Source: JBJXHN01 sp046233135
GTDB lineage: Bacteria > Pseudomonadota > Alphaproteobacteria > Rhodospirillales > Rhodospirillaceae
Length of the DNA stretch: 64,000 nt
NCBI GenBank assembly: GCA_046233135.1
Contig: JBJXHN010000002.1
Location: 744,001-808,000, forward strand
Direction of reading: 5' to 3'
The notes under the pieces are model-generated. The model searched no databases. It was not told where the DNA came from and saw only the letters and a list, made by a program, of their open reading frames with translations. This document shows, one piece after another, positions 15,016 to 24,445 of this stretch. Both the position numbers and the translations under genes were made by a program. Position 1 is the stretch's first letter. Every line of letters starts with the position of its first letter.

Positions 15016-18000
15016 ATGAGCGCCTCCAAACCCTTCCGCTTCGGCGTGTCAGGCCGGATCACGGCCGGCCTGATCGTCCTGGCGGTCCTGACGGCCTGTG
15101 CGGCCGGCCTCGCCCTGTGGGGGCAGGAGCAGTTCCGGGCGGACTTTGACACCATCGTCCAGACGAAGGTGGCACGCCTGGATGCGGTGGCCCGGCTGGT
15201 CCAGCGGGTGGAGGCCATTGCCGCCACCGCCCCGCGCATCTCCACCGCCTCGCGGGGCGCCGATCTGCGGCAGAGCGTGCGGGAGATGCAGGACCAGATC
15301 CAGGTTCTGTCCGAAGCGTTCGAGAACACGCGCAAGGCCGGGCTGTCGGAAGAGGACATCACCGACCTGGAGGGCCGCATCGCGCGGATGACGGAAAACC
15401 TGTACAGCGTCATCGACCTGGTGCAACGCCGTGTCGATCTGGAAGAGATCGAACGGACCCTTGCCGGCCAGTTGTCGGAGGTTATCGCCGGCCAGGACGC
15501 CTTGCGGGAAACCCTGCGGAGCCAGGGGACGGTGGGCCAGGATATCGAAGATGCCCTGCGGCGCATGGACAACGCCCTGTTTTTTGCCCTGACCCTGGAC
15601 TCCCCGGGCCGGCTGCGCGGGCTGGAACGGAGCCTTCGCGAAGACCGGAAGAGGCTTGGCGAACGGGTGGCGGCCCTGCCGGTCCCGGCGCTGAAGGCGG
15701 ATGTCAGCGCGCTTATGGCCGATATGGACGCCCTGGCCGGCGGACAGGACGGGATCCTGCCGGTGAAGAAGGAACTGGGCAGCACCGCCAGCGCCCTGAA
15801 GGGCAAGCTGCGCCTCAATCATGTGCTGACCGTGCGGCTGGTGTCGGGCGCTTCGGCGATCTTCAAGGAGATCGAAGAGGACATCGCCGCCGACCGTGCG
15901 GCCTTCGGCGTGCGCTTCGCCCGGATCTCGGAACTGCTGAGCGTGATCATGGTGGTGGCCGTGGTGGGAGCGGCACTGGTGATCTTCTATCTGCGGCGCC
16001 ACGTGATTTCCCGCCTGGTGGCGCTCCAGCGCTGCATGAACGACCACACCCGGGGCACGCCCACGCCGATCCCCCTGGGGGGCCGCGACGAAATCACCGA
16101 CATGGCGCGCAGCTTCAGCTTTTTCGTTGACGAAATCGCCCGCCGGGAAACCGCCCTGTCCCAGGCACGGGACGAGGCGGACAAGGCCAACAAGGCGCGC
16201 GGCGACTTCCTGGCCAACATGAGCCATGAAATCCGCACCCCGATGAATGCCATTGTCGGCCTGAGCATGCTGGCGATGAAAACCGAGCTGACCACCCAGC
16301 AGCGGGACTATCTGACCAAGATCACCGCGTCGTCCAACACCCTGCTGGGCATCATCAACGACATCCTCGATTTCTCCAAGATCGAGGCCGGCAAGCTGGA
16401 GATCGAGCGGGTCGGCTTCAATCTGGAAGAGGTGCTGGACAACGTCGGCGCGGTTGCCGTGCCCAAGACCGACGAAAAGGGGCTGGAGTTCGTCATCTCC
16501 TGTCCGCCCGACGTGCCCCAGGGCCTGCTGGGCGATCCGCTGCGCCTGACCCAGGTGCTGGTAAACCTGTGCGGCAATGCGGTCAAGTTCACCGAAAAGG
16601 GCGCGGTCGTCCTGTCCGTCCATCTGAAAGCCGTTACCCGCAACACCGTTACCCTGCTGTTCGAGGTGCGGGATACGGGCATCGGCATGACCGAAGAGCA
16701 GATGGGGCGGCTGTTCCGGTCGTTTTCCCAGGCGGACAGCTCCACCACCCGCAAGTACGGCGGCACCGGACTGGGCCTCAGCATCTCCAAGCAGCTGGTG
16801 GACCTGATGGGCGGCGCGATCGGCGTGCGCAGCGAACCCGGGGCGGGGAGCACCTTCCATTTCACGGCGGAATTCGGCCTGGGTGCCGAGACGGTGCGGA
16901 AACGCTATCTGCCCGACCCCGACCTGCGGGGCAAGTGGGTGCTGGTGGTCGACGACAACGATATCTCCCGCGAGATCCTGACCGAACACCTGACGGCCAT
17001 GAGCTTCAACGTGCGGACCGTGGAGTCCGGCCCCGCCGCCTTGCGGGAGCTGGAGCGGGTCGAAGCGGAACCGGGGCTGCCGGGCTACGATCTGGTGCTG
17101 ATGGACTGGAAGATGCCGGAGATGAGCGGTATCGACGCCTCGCGCCGGATCATGGCCAACAGCCACTTGTCGGCCGCGCCGACCATCATCATGGTCACCG
17201 CCTATGGCCGGGAAGAGGTGATGCGCGAGGCCGAGGGGCTGGACCTGGGCGGTTTCATGCTCAAGCCGTTCAACGCCTCCATCCTGTTCGACACGATCAT
17301 GAATGCCTTCGGCCGGGGCAGGACCGACGGGGCGCCCGTTCCGCCGGCGGATGCGCCCGACGACCAGGCTTTCGAAGCCCTGCGCGGCGCCCGCGTCCTG
17401 CTGGCCGAGGACAACGAGATCAACCAGCAGGTCGCCGTGGAACTGCTGGAGGACAAGGGGGTCGTCGTCACGGTGGTTTCCAACGGCCGCGAGGCGGTGG
17501 ACCGGGTGCGTGCCGGCGGGGCGGACGCGGGCTTCGACGCGGTGCTGATGGACATCCAGATGCCGGTGATGGACGGCTACGCCGCCACCGCCGAGATCCG
17601 CGCCGACGGGCGCTTCGCCGACCTGCCGATCCTGGCCATGACCGCCCATGCCATGCGGGGCGAACGGGAGAAATCCATCGCCCGGGGCATGAACGACCAT
17701 ATCAACAAGCCGATCAATCCCGACGACCTGTTCGGGGCGCTGCTGGCATGGGTGACGGTGGGGGGGGCGTCGGGGGGACGGGCCGAGAGACCCGGTGAGG
17801 CGGTGACGACCGAGTCCAGCGCCCGGGCGGAACGCTCCCCTTCGGTGAACCCTGGCGCCGGCCGGTCAGGCCGCGTCATGCCGGAGGCACACAGCCGCAT
17901 GACCGGAGGCGTCCGCGAAGCGGACTGCCGTGAGGCATCTGAAGACTCAAAGGCTGCGGCCGGGCTGCTGCCGGACACCCTGCCGGGCTTCGATCTGGCC

Positions 18001-18594
18001 GAGGCTCTGCGGCGGGTGAACGGCAAGGAGGCGCTGTTGAAAAAGCTCCTCCTGGCCTTCCGAACCGGCTATGGAGAGGCCGTCCCGACCTTGAAGGGGA
18101 TGACCGGCCGGGGCGAGCTGGAAGAGGCGCGGCGTCTGGCCCATACCGTCAAGGGGGCGGCGGGGAACCTGTCGGGCAAGGCCATCGCCGAGGCGGCGGG
18201 CCGGGTGGAGCAGGCTTTCGTGGACGGCGACACCGGCGCCGCCCTCCGCCTGATCGATGATCTGGATGCGGTGCTGGGGCCGGCTGTCGGGGCGCTGGAT
18301 GCGATGGCCGACCAGGTGCCCCGGCCGGAGAAGGCGGTGGATGCGGCGCCGAAAGCGGCGGCCGACCCGGCGGTGGTGAGGGCCGAGATCGAAGACCTGC
18401 GGGTCTTGCTGGAGAAGGGCGGCCTGAAGGCGCGCAAGGCGATGCCCGGTTTTCTCTTGGTCGCGGCCGGGAGTGTGGGGGATGAGAGATTGGATAGATT
18501 GTCAGGCCTCGTCGATGGCCTGGATTTCAGCGGAGCCAGGCAGGTTCTCGACGAAATCGCCGACGAGCTGCGGAAGTCCGGAGGATCCGAGTGA
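15016..18594 (+). CDS. Hybrid histidine kinase with two receiver domains and HPt (TorS-like architecture)
   Basis: 1192 residues. Order: TM helix 1 (about 15-33), a long helical periplasmic sensor of about 270 residues, TM helix 2 (about 313-332), HAMP, HisKA with SHEIRTPMNA (His404), HATPase_c (NLCGNAVKF, DTGIGM, GGTGLGLS), receiver 1 with Asp697 (LMDWKMP), receiver 2 with Asp846 (LMDIQMPVMDG), a loose linker, and an HPt with His1043 (LAHTVKGAAG). TorS, which reads the binding protein TorT, has a comparable helical sensor. The upstream binding protein should be its ligand partner and the downstream diguanylate cyclase its target. The linker (about 920-975) looks like inserted repeat DNA. Confidence 0.9.
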   Translation: MSASKPFRFGVSGRITAGLIVLAVLTACAAGLALWGQEQFRADFDTIVQTKVARLDAVARLVQRVEAIAATAPRISTASRGADLRQSVREMQDQIQVLSEAFENTRKAGLSEEDITDLEGRIARMTENLYSVIDLVQRRVDLEEIERTLAGQLSEVIAGQDALRETLRSQGTVGQDIEDALRRMDNALFFALTLDSPGRLRGLERSLREDRKRLGERVAALPVPALKADVSALMADMDALAGGQDGILPVKKELGSTASALKGKLRLNHVLTVRLVSGASAIFKEIEEDIAADRAAFGVRFARISELLSVIMVVAVVGAALVIFYLRRHVISRLVALQRCMNDHTRGTPTPIPLGGRDEITDMARSFSFFVDEIARRETALSQARDEADKANKARGDFLANMSHEIRTPMNAIVGLSMLAMKTELTTQQRDYLTKITASSNTLLGIINDILDFSKIEAGKLEIERVGFNLEEVLDNVGAVAVPKTDEKGLEFVISCPPDVPQGLLGDPLRLTQVLVNLCGNAVKFTEKGAVVLSVHLKAVTRNTVTLLFEVRDTGIGMTEEQMGRLFRSFSQADSSTTRKYGGTGLGLSISKQLVDLMGGAIGVRSEPGAGSTFHFTAEFGLGAETVRKRYLPDPDLRGKWVLVVDDNDISREILTEHLTAMSFNVRTVESGPAALRELERVEAEPGLPGYDLVLMDWKMPEMSGIDASRRIMANSHLSAAPTIIMVTAYGREEVMREAEGLDLGGFMLKPFNASILFDTIMNAFGRGRTDGAPVPPADAPDDQAFEALRGARVLLAEDNEINQQVAVELLEDKGVVVTVVSNGREAVDRVRAGGADAGFDAVLMDIQMPVMDGYAATAEIRADGRFADLPILAMTAHAMRGEREKSIARGMNDHINKPINPDDLFGALLAWVTVGGASGGRAERPGEAVTTESSARAERSPSVNPGAGRSGRVMPEAHSRMTGGVREADCREASEDSKAAAGLLPDTLPGFDLAEALRRVNGKEALLKKLLLAFRTGYGEAVPTLKGMTGRGELEEARRLAHTVKGAAGNLSGKAIAEAAGRVEQAFVDGDTGAALRLIDDLDAVLGPAVGALDAMADQVPRPEKAVDAAPKAAADPAVVRAEIEDLRVLLEKGGLKARKAMPGFLLVAAGSVGDERLDRLSGLVDGLDFSGARQVLDEIADELRKSGGSE

Positions 18595-19478
18595 TGGCTG
18601 AAACGAAAACCGTGCTGATCGCTGACGACGATCCGGGAAATATCGAGATCCTGAACGATCTGCTGGACGACGAATACGAGGTGCTGTTCGCCATGGAGGG
18701 TCCACGCGCCCTGGACCTGATCCGTGAGCAGATGCCCGATCTGGTGATCCTGGACGTGATGATGCCGGGACTGAGCGGGTACGAGGTCTGCCGGGAACTG
18801 AAGAGGGACCCCGCGACCGACAAGATCCCGGTGGTCTTCCTGACCTCGCTGGACAACGACCAGGGGGAGGCCTACGGGCTGGAACTGGGAGCCATCGACT
18901 ACATCAGCAAGCCGATCCGCCCGGCCATCGTCAAGGCGCGGGTGCGGAACCATATGGAGCTGAAGAAATCACGGGACATGCTGGAGATGCTGTCGATGAT
19001 CGACAGCCTGACCGGGGTTGCCAACCGCAACAAGTTCGACCGCACCTTCAGCGACAGCCTGAAGCTGGCGAAGCGGGAGAACCAGACGCTGGCGCTGATG
19101 CTGCTGGATCTGGACCACTTCAAGCAGATCAACGACACCTACGGCCATGCGGTGGGCGACGAGGTGCTGCAGCGGGTCGCCCGGTGCTGCGTGCATTCGT
19201 GCCGGGAAACCGACATGGTGGCCCGGCTGGGCGGAGACGAATTCGCCATCCTGCTGATCAACCCCCAGGACGGCGGCGCGGCCGAGAAGATCGCCGAAAG
19301 CATCCTGGGCGACCTGGGCAGGTCCATGGATGTGCAGGGCAACACCCTTCAGATCGGTGTCAGCATCGGCATCGCCCACTATCCCGAAGACGGCCAGAGC
19401 GGTGATATGCTGGTCAAGAAGGCGGATTCCGCGTTGTACGGCGCCAAGCGCAGCGGCCGGAACAGGGTCTGTTCATAG
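18594..19478 (+). CDS. Response regulator-diguanylate cyclase (REC-GGDEF)
   Basis: 294 residues: receiver domain with phospho-acceptor Asp54 (LVILDVMMPG) and Lys in YISKPI, then a GGDEF domain with an intact GGDEF active site at residues 213-217. RETD sits five residues before it, the RxxD inhibitory site that binds c-di-GMP. It should make c-di-GMP from two GTP when phosphorylated. The ATG overlaps the stop of the hybrid kinase and has GGAGGA eight bases upstream, so the two are translationally coupled. Confidence 0.92.
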   Translation: MAETKTVLIADDDPGNIEILNDLLDDEYEVLFAMEGPRALDLIREQMPDLVILDVMMPGLSGYEVCRELKRDPATDKIPVVFLTSLDNDQGEAYGLELGAIDYISKPIRPAIVKARVRNHMELKKSRDMLEMLSMIDSLTGVANRNKFDRTFSDSLKLAKRENQTLALMLLDLDHFKQINDTYGHAVGDEVLQRVARCCVHSCRETDMVARLGGDEFAILLINPQDGGAAEKIAESILGDLGRSMDVQGNTLQIGVSIGIAHYPEDGQSGDMLVKKADSALYGAKRSGRNRVCS

Positions 19479-19508
19479 GTAGCGGTCATAGGCACCGGTT
19501 CCCGAATG

Positions 19509-19545
19509 AAAAAAGGAGCGCGCGGTGCGGTGACCGGCGCGCTCC
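19509..19545 (-). terminator. Rho-independent terminator of the minus-strand lig operon
   Basis: Read on the minus strand: GGAGCGCGC stem, 13-base loop, GCGCGCTCC, then six T. It lies about 100 bases behind ligB and ends the galB-ligK-ligU-ligI-ligA-ligB transcript. Confidence 0.85.
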
Positions 19546-19646
19546 CAGGGAAACCCCGAACCAGGACACAATCCGGGGGAGGCAACGGGCGGAGAGAGGC
19601 CCGTATGGGTTTGATGCTGTCGGAACTTCTTTCGGCCCCGCTTTCT

Positions 19647-20501
19647 TCAGGCGGCATTTTCCAGCAGCAGCAGGCCGGCGGCGGTGTTGGAAATCGGGAT
19701 GTGGTAGTTGCTGTGCTTGCGGGTGACCTTGCCCTGAAGGGCGCCGCGCATGGCCAGCCACAGGATGAACTCGGCCCCCTGGGCACCGGCTTCGCGCACC
19801 AGATCATGGATGGTCAGGTCGAGCAGGCTTTCGGCCTCGTCGATGATCTTTTCCATGCACATGGTGTCGAAGGTCTTGTTGATGAAACCGGCCCTTTCGC
19901 CGTCCAGCTGGTGGGACAGGCCGCCGGTGCCGATCACCACCACCTTCAGGTCTTCCGGATAGGACGCCACCGCCCGGCCGATGGCCTGGCCCAGCTTGTA
20001 GCAGCGCCTGGGCGAGGGCAGGGGGTGTTGGACCGTGTTGATGCAGACCGGGATGGTCTTGATCTGGCGGGCGGGGTCCTGGTTGACCCGGTCGGGCCAC
20101 AGCAGCGACATGGGCACGGCAAAGCCGTGGTCCACGGCCATTTCCTGGCAGGAGGTGATGTCGAATTCTTCCTTCACCAGGCCCTCGATCAGGTGCCAGG
20201 ACAGCTCGGGCACGCCCTGGAAGGCGGGCAGCGGCTTCAGGCCCCAGCCTTCGTCGGCATTGGTGTATTCGCGCGCCGCGCCGATGGAGAAGGTGGGCAT
20301 CTTGTCCAGGAAGAAGTTCAGGCCGTGGTCGTTGTAGATGACGATGGCCACGTCGGGCTGTTCCGTGCCCAGCCAGTCCCGTACGGGGGGATAGCCGTCG
20401 AAGAACGGCTTCCAGTAGGGGTCCTCGAACATCTCGTTGCTGATGGCGTTGCCGATGGCGGGGATGTGCGAGGTGGTGATGCCTCCGATGATGCGCGCCA
20501 T
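19647..20501 (-). CDS. ligB: Protocatechuate 4,5-dioxygenase beta subunit (LigB)
   Basis: 284 residues of the class III extradiol dioxygenase fold. Iron ligands are visible as His12 (TTSHIPAIG) and His59 (YNDHG), with the acidic ligand in GAEFILWLAMRG; GTGGLSHQ holds the catalytic His. It cleaves protocatechuate between C4 and C5 to 4-carboxy-2-hydroxymuconate semialdehyde, using Fe(II) and O2 in complex with LigA. It starts one base behind the ligA stop and is the last gene before the terminator. Confidence 0.95.
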   Translation of the reverse strand: MARIIGGITTSHIPAIGNAISNEMFEDPYWKPFFDGYPPVRDWLGTEQPDVAIVIYNDHGLNFFLDKMPTFSIGAAREYTNADEGWGLKPLPAFQGVPELSWHLIEGLVKEEFDITSCQEMAVDHGFAVPMSLLWPDRVNQDPARQIKTIPVCINTVQHPLPSPRRCYKLGQAIGRAVASYPEDLKVVVIGTGGLSHQLDGERAGFINKTFDTMCMEKIIDEAESLLDLTIHDLVREAGAQGAEFILWLAMRGALQGKVTRKHSNYHIPISNTAAGLLLLENAA

Positions 20502-20502
20502 A

Positions 20503-20868
20503 TCAGTTGTCCTTCCCGGCGTCGGCCAGCTTGGCCTTGAAGTCGTCCACGCTCATGCCCGTCTGCTGGGCGCCCACGTCCTGAACCGTCAGGCCGAAGA
20601 TGCCCGCCAGCTTGGCGAGGTAATAGATGTTGCCGCCCACGGAAATCATCTGCAGAACGTTGCGGCTGCGCACGGCGGCCTTCTGGTCTTCGGTCAGGCC
20701 GTAGCGGTCCAGATAGGATTCTTCGTCGGCGACGAAGGCATCACGGTTCTGCTGCTCGTTGAACGAGTAGCACATCTTGTTCAGGGCATAGCCCTTCATG
20801 GCCATCCGGCCATCGAAAATGGTGGTCCCGGGAATGGGGGGCGCCACCGGGGTCTCGGACGCTGTCAT
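20503..20868 (-). CDS. ligA: Protocatechuate 4,5-dioxygenase alpha subunit (LigA)
   Basis: 121 residues, all helical. Family segments are IPGTTIFDGRMAMKGYALNK, the FNEQQNRDAFVADEESYLDRYGL block, and QMISVGGNIYYLAKLA. LigA covers the active site of LigB and helps fix the substrate. The ATG has GAGGAGGAAA upstream. A 137-bp gap separates it from ligI; no clear promoter or terminator is visible there. Confidence 0.95.
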   Translation of the reverse strand: MTASETPVAPPIPGTTIFDGRMAMKGYALNKMCYSFNEQQNRDAFVADEESYLDRYGLTEDQKAAVRSRNVLQMISVGGNIYYLAKLAGIFGLTVQDVGAQQTGMSVDDFKAKLADAGKDN

Positions 20869-21005
20869 CTGGTGTTTCCTCCTCTCGACAGGATGCCGCC
20901 GGGTCGTCTTTTTTGTTGCGGGCGTCTTCGGCCCTGGATCTGCGGTGCCCGCCGGTCGGCGCTTGGGGGCTGGAAGGCTGTTTGTCCTGCTGCGACGGGT
21001 CTCCG

Positions 21006-21872
21006 TTACGGCCAGTACAGCCGCATCGGGTTGTCCACCAGCAACGCCTGTTGCAGGGCGGCGGTGGGGGCGATCCGGGGGATGACATCCACCAGCACGC
21101 CGTCATCGGGCATATGCGACTTCATGTTCGGATGCGGCCAGTCCGTGCCCCATAGCACCCGGCCGGTGAAGCGTTCCACCAGGGTGCGGGCGAAGGGGGC
21201 GACGTCTTCATAGTCCGGTCCCGTGACGCTCAGCCGTTCGGGGCAGCTGACCTTGGACCAGAACTTGTCGTCTTCCATCAGGGCGATGAAGCGCTGGAAG
21301 TCGGGATGGTCCACGCCCTTGGCGATGTCCGGCCGGCCCATGTGGTCGATCACCACCGTGGTGGGCAGCTGCTTCAGGAAGGGGGTCAGCTCTTCCAGGT
21401 CCGGCGCTTCGAAATAGACGACGATGTGCCAGCCCAGGGGCTTGATGCGCTCGGCGATGCCCAGGAACACGTCCTTCGGCGTCGCGTCCACCAGGCGCTT
21501 GACGAAGTTGAATCGCACCCCGCGCACGCCGGCGGCGTTCAGGGCCGCCAGCTCTTCGTCCGACGCGTCCGGCCCGACGGAGGCCACGCCGCGCGCCAGA
21601 TCGCCCGCGCTTTCCAGGGCGTCCACCAGGGCGCGGTTGTCCTTGCCGTGGCAGGTGGCCTGGACGATCACGTTGCGGGAAAAGCCCAGGTGGTCGCGCA
21701 GGGCGAACAGCTGCTCCTTCGACGCATCACAGGGGGTGTACTTGCGTTCGGGCGCGTAGGGGAAGGTCTCGCCCGGCCCGAACACATGGCAGTGGGCATC
21801 CACCGCCCCGGCCGGCGGCACATAGGCCGGCTTGCGGGGATCGGGGTGGAAGGGAAGGTAATCGGCATCCAT
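21006..21872 (-). CDS. ligI: 2-pyrone-4,6-dicarboxylate hydrolase (LigI)
   Basis: 288 residues, amidohydrolase-fold. The HxH pair is DAHCHVFGP, further metal/active-site residues sit in IVQATCHGKDN, VVIDHMGRPD and GTDWPHPN. It opens the lactone 2-pyrone-4,6-dicarboxylate to 4-oxalomesaconate. The ATG at 21872 is favoured by AAGGGA nine bases upstream; an earlier in-frame start adds ten non-family residues. Confidence 0.93.
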   Translation of the reverse strand: MDADYLPFHPDPRKPAYVPPAGAVDAHCHVFGPGETFPYAPERKYTPCDASKEQLFALRDHLGFSRNVIVQATCHGKDNRALVDALESAGDLARGVASVGPDASDEELAALNAAGVRGVRFNFVKRLVDATPKDVFLGIAERIKPLGWHIVVYFEAPDLEELTPFLKQLPTTVVIDHMGRPDIAKGVDHPDFQRFIALMEDDKFWSKVSCPERLSVTGPDYEDVAPFARTLVERFTGRVLWGTDWPHPNMKSHMPDDGVLVDVIPRIAPTAALQQALLVDNPMRLYWP

Positions 21873-21963
21873 GGTCGTGGTCCCTTGAAGGTCTTCCGGC
21901 AATGGTTTTCGGGCCGTGGTTTTCGGGCCGTCGCCGGACGGGGCGGGGCAGAGGGGCGGCGGA

Positions 21964-23019
21964 TCAGTCGGTGAAGACCGTGCCGTCGAACAGCTTGCGG
22001 GCGGTCCGCAGGATGGCGGCGCTGTCCACGGCGCCGTCGCCGGTCATGGTCAGCACCACCGTCATCTCGCCGGTGGGATGTTCCACCGATACCGTGCGTT
22101 CCGTCCCCCGCGGCATCACCGCCAGGGCGGCGGCCGGGGTGCCGGGCAGGGCGCAGGCGGTGGCCACGCTGACCGCCCCCAAAACGCCGATGGAGGCATG
22201 GCAGCGGTGGGGGATGAAGGTGCGGGTCGCGATCGCGCCGCCGTCCCGGGGGGCGCTGACCATGGTCATCTTCGGCACCGATTTGTCGGCCACATCGCCC
22301 AGGGTCATCAGCGGGCCGGCCTGAAGGCGGATGGACTCCAGCCGCTGGCGCAGGGTCTCGTTGGCGTCCAGGTCTTCCCGGCTTTCGGTGCCGGTGATGC
22401 CCATGTCTTCGGCGCGCATCACCACCACCGGCATGCCGTTGTCGATCAGCGTCACCTCCACCCCGTCGATCACGTCCACCGGATTGCCGGTGGGCAGCAG
22501 GCTGCCGCAGCTGGAGCCGGCGGTATCCTTGAAGGTGATCGGCAGGGGGGCGGCGGTGCCGGGCACGCCGTCGATGCGCGCCTCCCCGCTGTAGCTGACC
22601 CTGCCGCCGGGGGTCTTGACCCGGGCGACGGCGTCCTGACCGGTGTTGACCATGTGGATGCTGACCGGCGTTTCCCCGTCCCGGGCGGTGACCAGACCGC
22701 GTTCGATGGCGAAGGGACCGACGCCGGCCAGGATGTTGCCGCAGTTCTGGGCATCGGTCACCACGGCGCGGTCGACGAAGACCTGAAGAAACAGGTAGTC
22801 CACATCCACGCCGTCGCGGACGGAGGGGGAGACCACCGCGACCTTGGAGGTCAGCGGGTCCGCCCCGCCCATGCCGTCGATCTGCCGCGGGTCGGGCGAG
22901 CCCATGACCCGCAGCAGGAAGGCATCGCGCGCGGCGGTGTCGGCGGGCAGGTCTTCGGCCAGGAAATACCCGCCCTTGGACGTGCCGCCCCGCATCCACA
23001 TGCAGCGGGCTTCAGACAT
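21964..23019 (-). CDS. ligU: 4-oxalomesaconate tautomerase/isomerase (LigU/GalD, PrpF family)
   Basis: 351 residues of the PrpF/diaminopimelate-epimerase fold, starting CMWMRGGTSKGGYFLAEDLP, with DAQNCGNILAGVGPFAIERG and GVLGAVSVATACALPGTPA as family marks. In lig and gal pathways this enzyme shifts the double bond of 4-oxalomesaconate (SYK-6 LigU) or its keto/enol form (P. putida GalD) before hydration. Sequence alone does not tell which of these two chemistries it performs. It overlaps the ligK stop by eight bases. Confidence 0.88.
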   Translation of the reverse strand: MSEARCMWMRGGTSKGGYFLAEDLPADTAARDAFLLRVMGSPDPRQIDGMGGADPLTSKVAVVSPSVRDGVDVDYLFLQVFVDRAVVTDAQNCGNILAGVGPFAIERGLVTARDGETPVSIHMVNTGQDAVARVKTPGGRVSYSGEARIDGVPGTAAPLPITFKDTAGSSCGSLLPTGNPVDVIDGVEVTLIDNGMPVVVMRAEDMGITGTESREDLDANETLRQRLESIRLQAGPLMTLGDVADKSVPKMTMVSAPRDGGAIATRTFIPHRCHASIGVLGAVSVATACALPGTPAAALAVMPRGTERTVSVEHPTGEMTVVLTMTGDGAVDSAAILRTARKLFDGTVFTD

Positions 23020-23683
23020 ACGTCAGACCCTTTTCGGCGAGGCGGGGGCGCATGTTGTAGATGTCCAGCCCCAGTTCTCCAGCGGCGAGCCGGCGGCGCT
23101 TTTCCTCTTCCTTGGCCACCCGGTCACGGGCTTTTTCCAGCACCGCTTCGGCGTTCTCGCGGGGAACCACGCAGACGCCGTCGTCGTCGGCCAGCACCAC
23201 ATCGCCGGCGTTGACCAGGGCGCCGGCGCAGACCACGGGCACGTTCACCGAACCCAGGGTTTCCTTCACCGTGCCCTGGGCGAAAATCGCCTTGGACCAT
23301 ACCGGAAAGCCCATTTCGGTCAGGTCGCGGACGTCGCGCACCCCGGCGTCGATCACCAGGCCGACGCAGCCCCGGGCCATGGCCGACGTGGCCAGCAGAT
23401 CGCCGAAATAGCCGTCTTCGCAGGGCGAGGTGGGGGCGAGCACCAGGATGTCGCCCTTCCGCAGCTGCTCGATGGCCACATGGACCATCCAGTTGTCTCC
23501 CGGCGGCGCCGAAATGGTGACGGCCGAGCCGCCCACCCGGGCGCCGGCATAGATCGGCCGCATATGGGCGGCGAGAAGGCCGGTGCGGCCCTGGGCTTCA
23601 TGGACCGTGGCCACGCCGCATTCGGCCAGGGCGGCGATCACGGCGGGATCGGCCCGCTCGACGGTTTGCACGACCTTGGCCAT
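23012..23683 (-). CDS. ligK: 4-carboxy-4-hydroxy-2-oxoadipate aldolase (LigK/GalC)
   Basis: 223 residues of the RraA-like class II pyruvate aldolase family. GDNWMVHVAIEQ, GYFGDLLATSAMARGCVG and the metal/substrate motif VIDAGVRDV are present. It splits the last intermediate into pyruvate and oxaloacetate with a divalent metal. The ATG overlaps the galB stop (TGATGG), showing coupling. Confidence 0.93.
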   Translation of the reverse strand: MAKVVQTVERADPAVIAALAECGVATVHEAQGRTGLLAAHMRPIYAGARVGGSAVTISAPPGDNWMVHVAIEQLRKGDILVLAPTSPCEDGYFGDLLATSAMARGCVGLVIDAGVRDVRDLTEMGFPVWSKAIFAQGTVKETLGSVNVPVVCAGALVNAGDVVLADDDGVCVVPRENAEAVLEKARDRVAKEEEKRRRLAAGELGLDIYNMRPRLAEKGLTYV

Positions 23684-24417
23684 CACAGTTCATCCACGGT
23701 GCGGGGGAAGATCGACTGGAAGCCCTCGGCGTATTTCGCCGCGCGGCCGCCGGCCTGACCGCCGGAATTGCGGCGGAAGTGATTGGCGCGGTTCTGGGCC
23801 TGGTTGGTGTAGTAGTCCCACAGGTGCTCCTGGCCCTGCATGGCCTCGATGGCCGCGCGCTTCTGGTCCCAGACGTCTGTGATGTCCAGGAAGACGTCGG
23901 GCTTCCAGCCCATCTGTTCGGTCTGGTGCGGTTCGAACAGGTACAGCTGGGGCGCACCGAGCACCTTTTCGCCGGGATTGTGGCCCCAGGCCTGGGCGAT
24001 CATGCGGCATTCCAGGACGATCCTGGTGCAGCCCATGTGGTCGGTGTTGTACGGGTCCCACAGGGAATGGCTCATCATGAAGCTGGGCTGTACGGCGCGG
24101 ATGATGTCCACCAGCTTGAACTTGGCATCCTTGTCCAGATCCAGCGGATAGTCGCCCAGGTCCAGGAACTGGATGTCATGGGCGTTCAGCGCCTTGGCCG
24201 CGGCTTCGGCCTCGCCCTTGCGGGCGTTCTTCACCTGATCCAGCGTCGTGCCCGGATTCTTCCACAGTTTGGCCGACTCGCCCCGCTCGCCGTAGGACAG
24301 GCAGACGATGGTCACGTCGTAACCCTTTTTCTGGTGCAAGGCGATCGCGCCCCCGCACCGCCAGACGAAATCGGCGGCATGGGCGCTGAACACCAGCGCT
24401 GTCTTGTTTCCGCTCAT
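23683..24417 (-). CDS. galB: 4-oxalomesaconate hydratase, GalB type (LmbE/PIG-L fold)
   Basis: 244 residues. LFVSAH-like start LVFSAHAADFVWRCGGAIA and the second zinc block SLWDPYNTDHMGCTR mark the LmbE/PIG-L family branch of GalB from P. putida, which hydrates 4-oxalomesaconate with zinc. This differs from LigJ of sphingomonads, an amidohydrolase, so the operon mixes Lig-type and Gal-type enzymes. It is the first gene of the operon; its leader carries a six-copy hairpin repeat. Confidence 0.9.
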   Translation of the reverse strand: MSGNKTALVFSAHAADFVWRCGGAIALHQKKGYDVTIVCLSYGERGESAKLWKNPGTTLDQVKNARKGEAEAAAKALNAHDIQFLDLGDYPLDLDKDAKFKLVDIIRAVQPSFMMSHSLWDPYNTDHMGCTRIVLECRMIAQAWGHNPGEKVLGAPQLYLFEPHQTEQMGWKPDVFLDITDVWDQKRAAIEAMQGQEHLWDYYTNQAQNRANHFRRNSGGQAGGRAAKYAEGFQSIFPRTVDEL

Positions 24418-24445
24418 TGCGCTCGACGCTCCCTCTGAATTCTGC

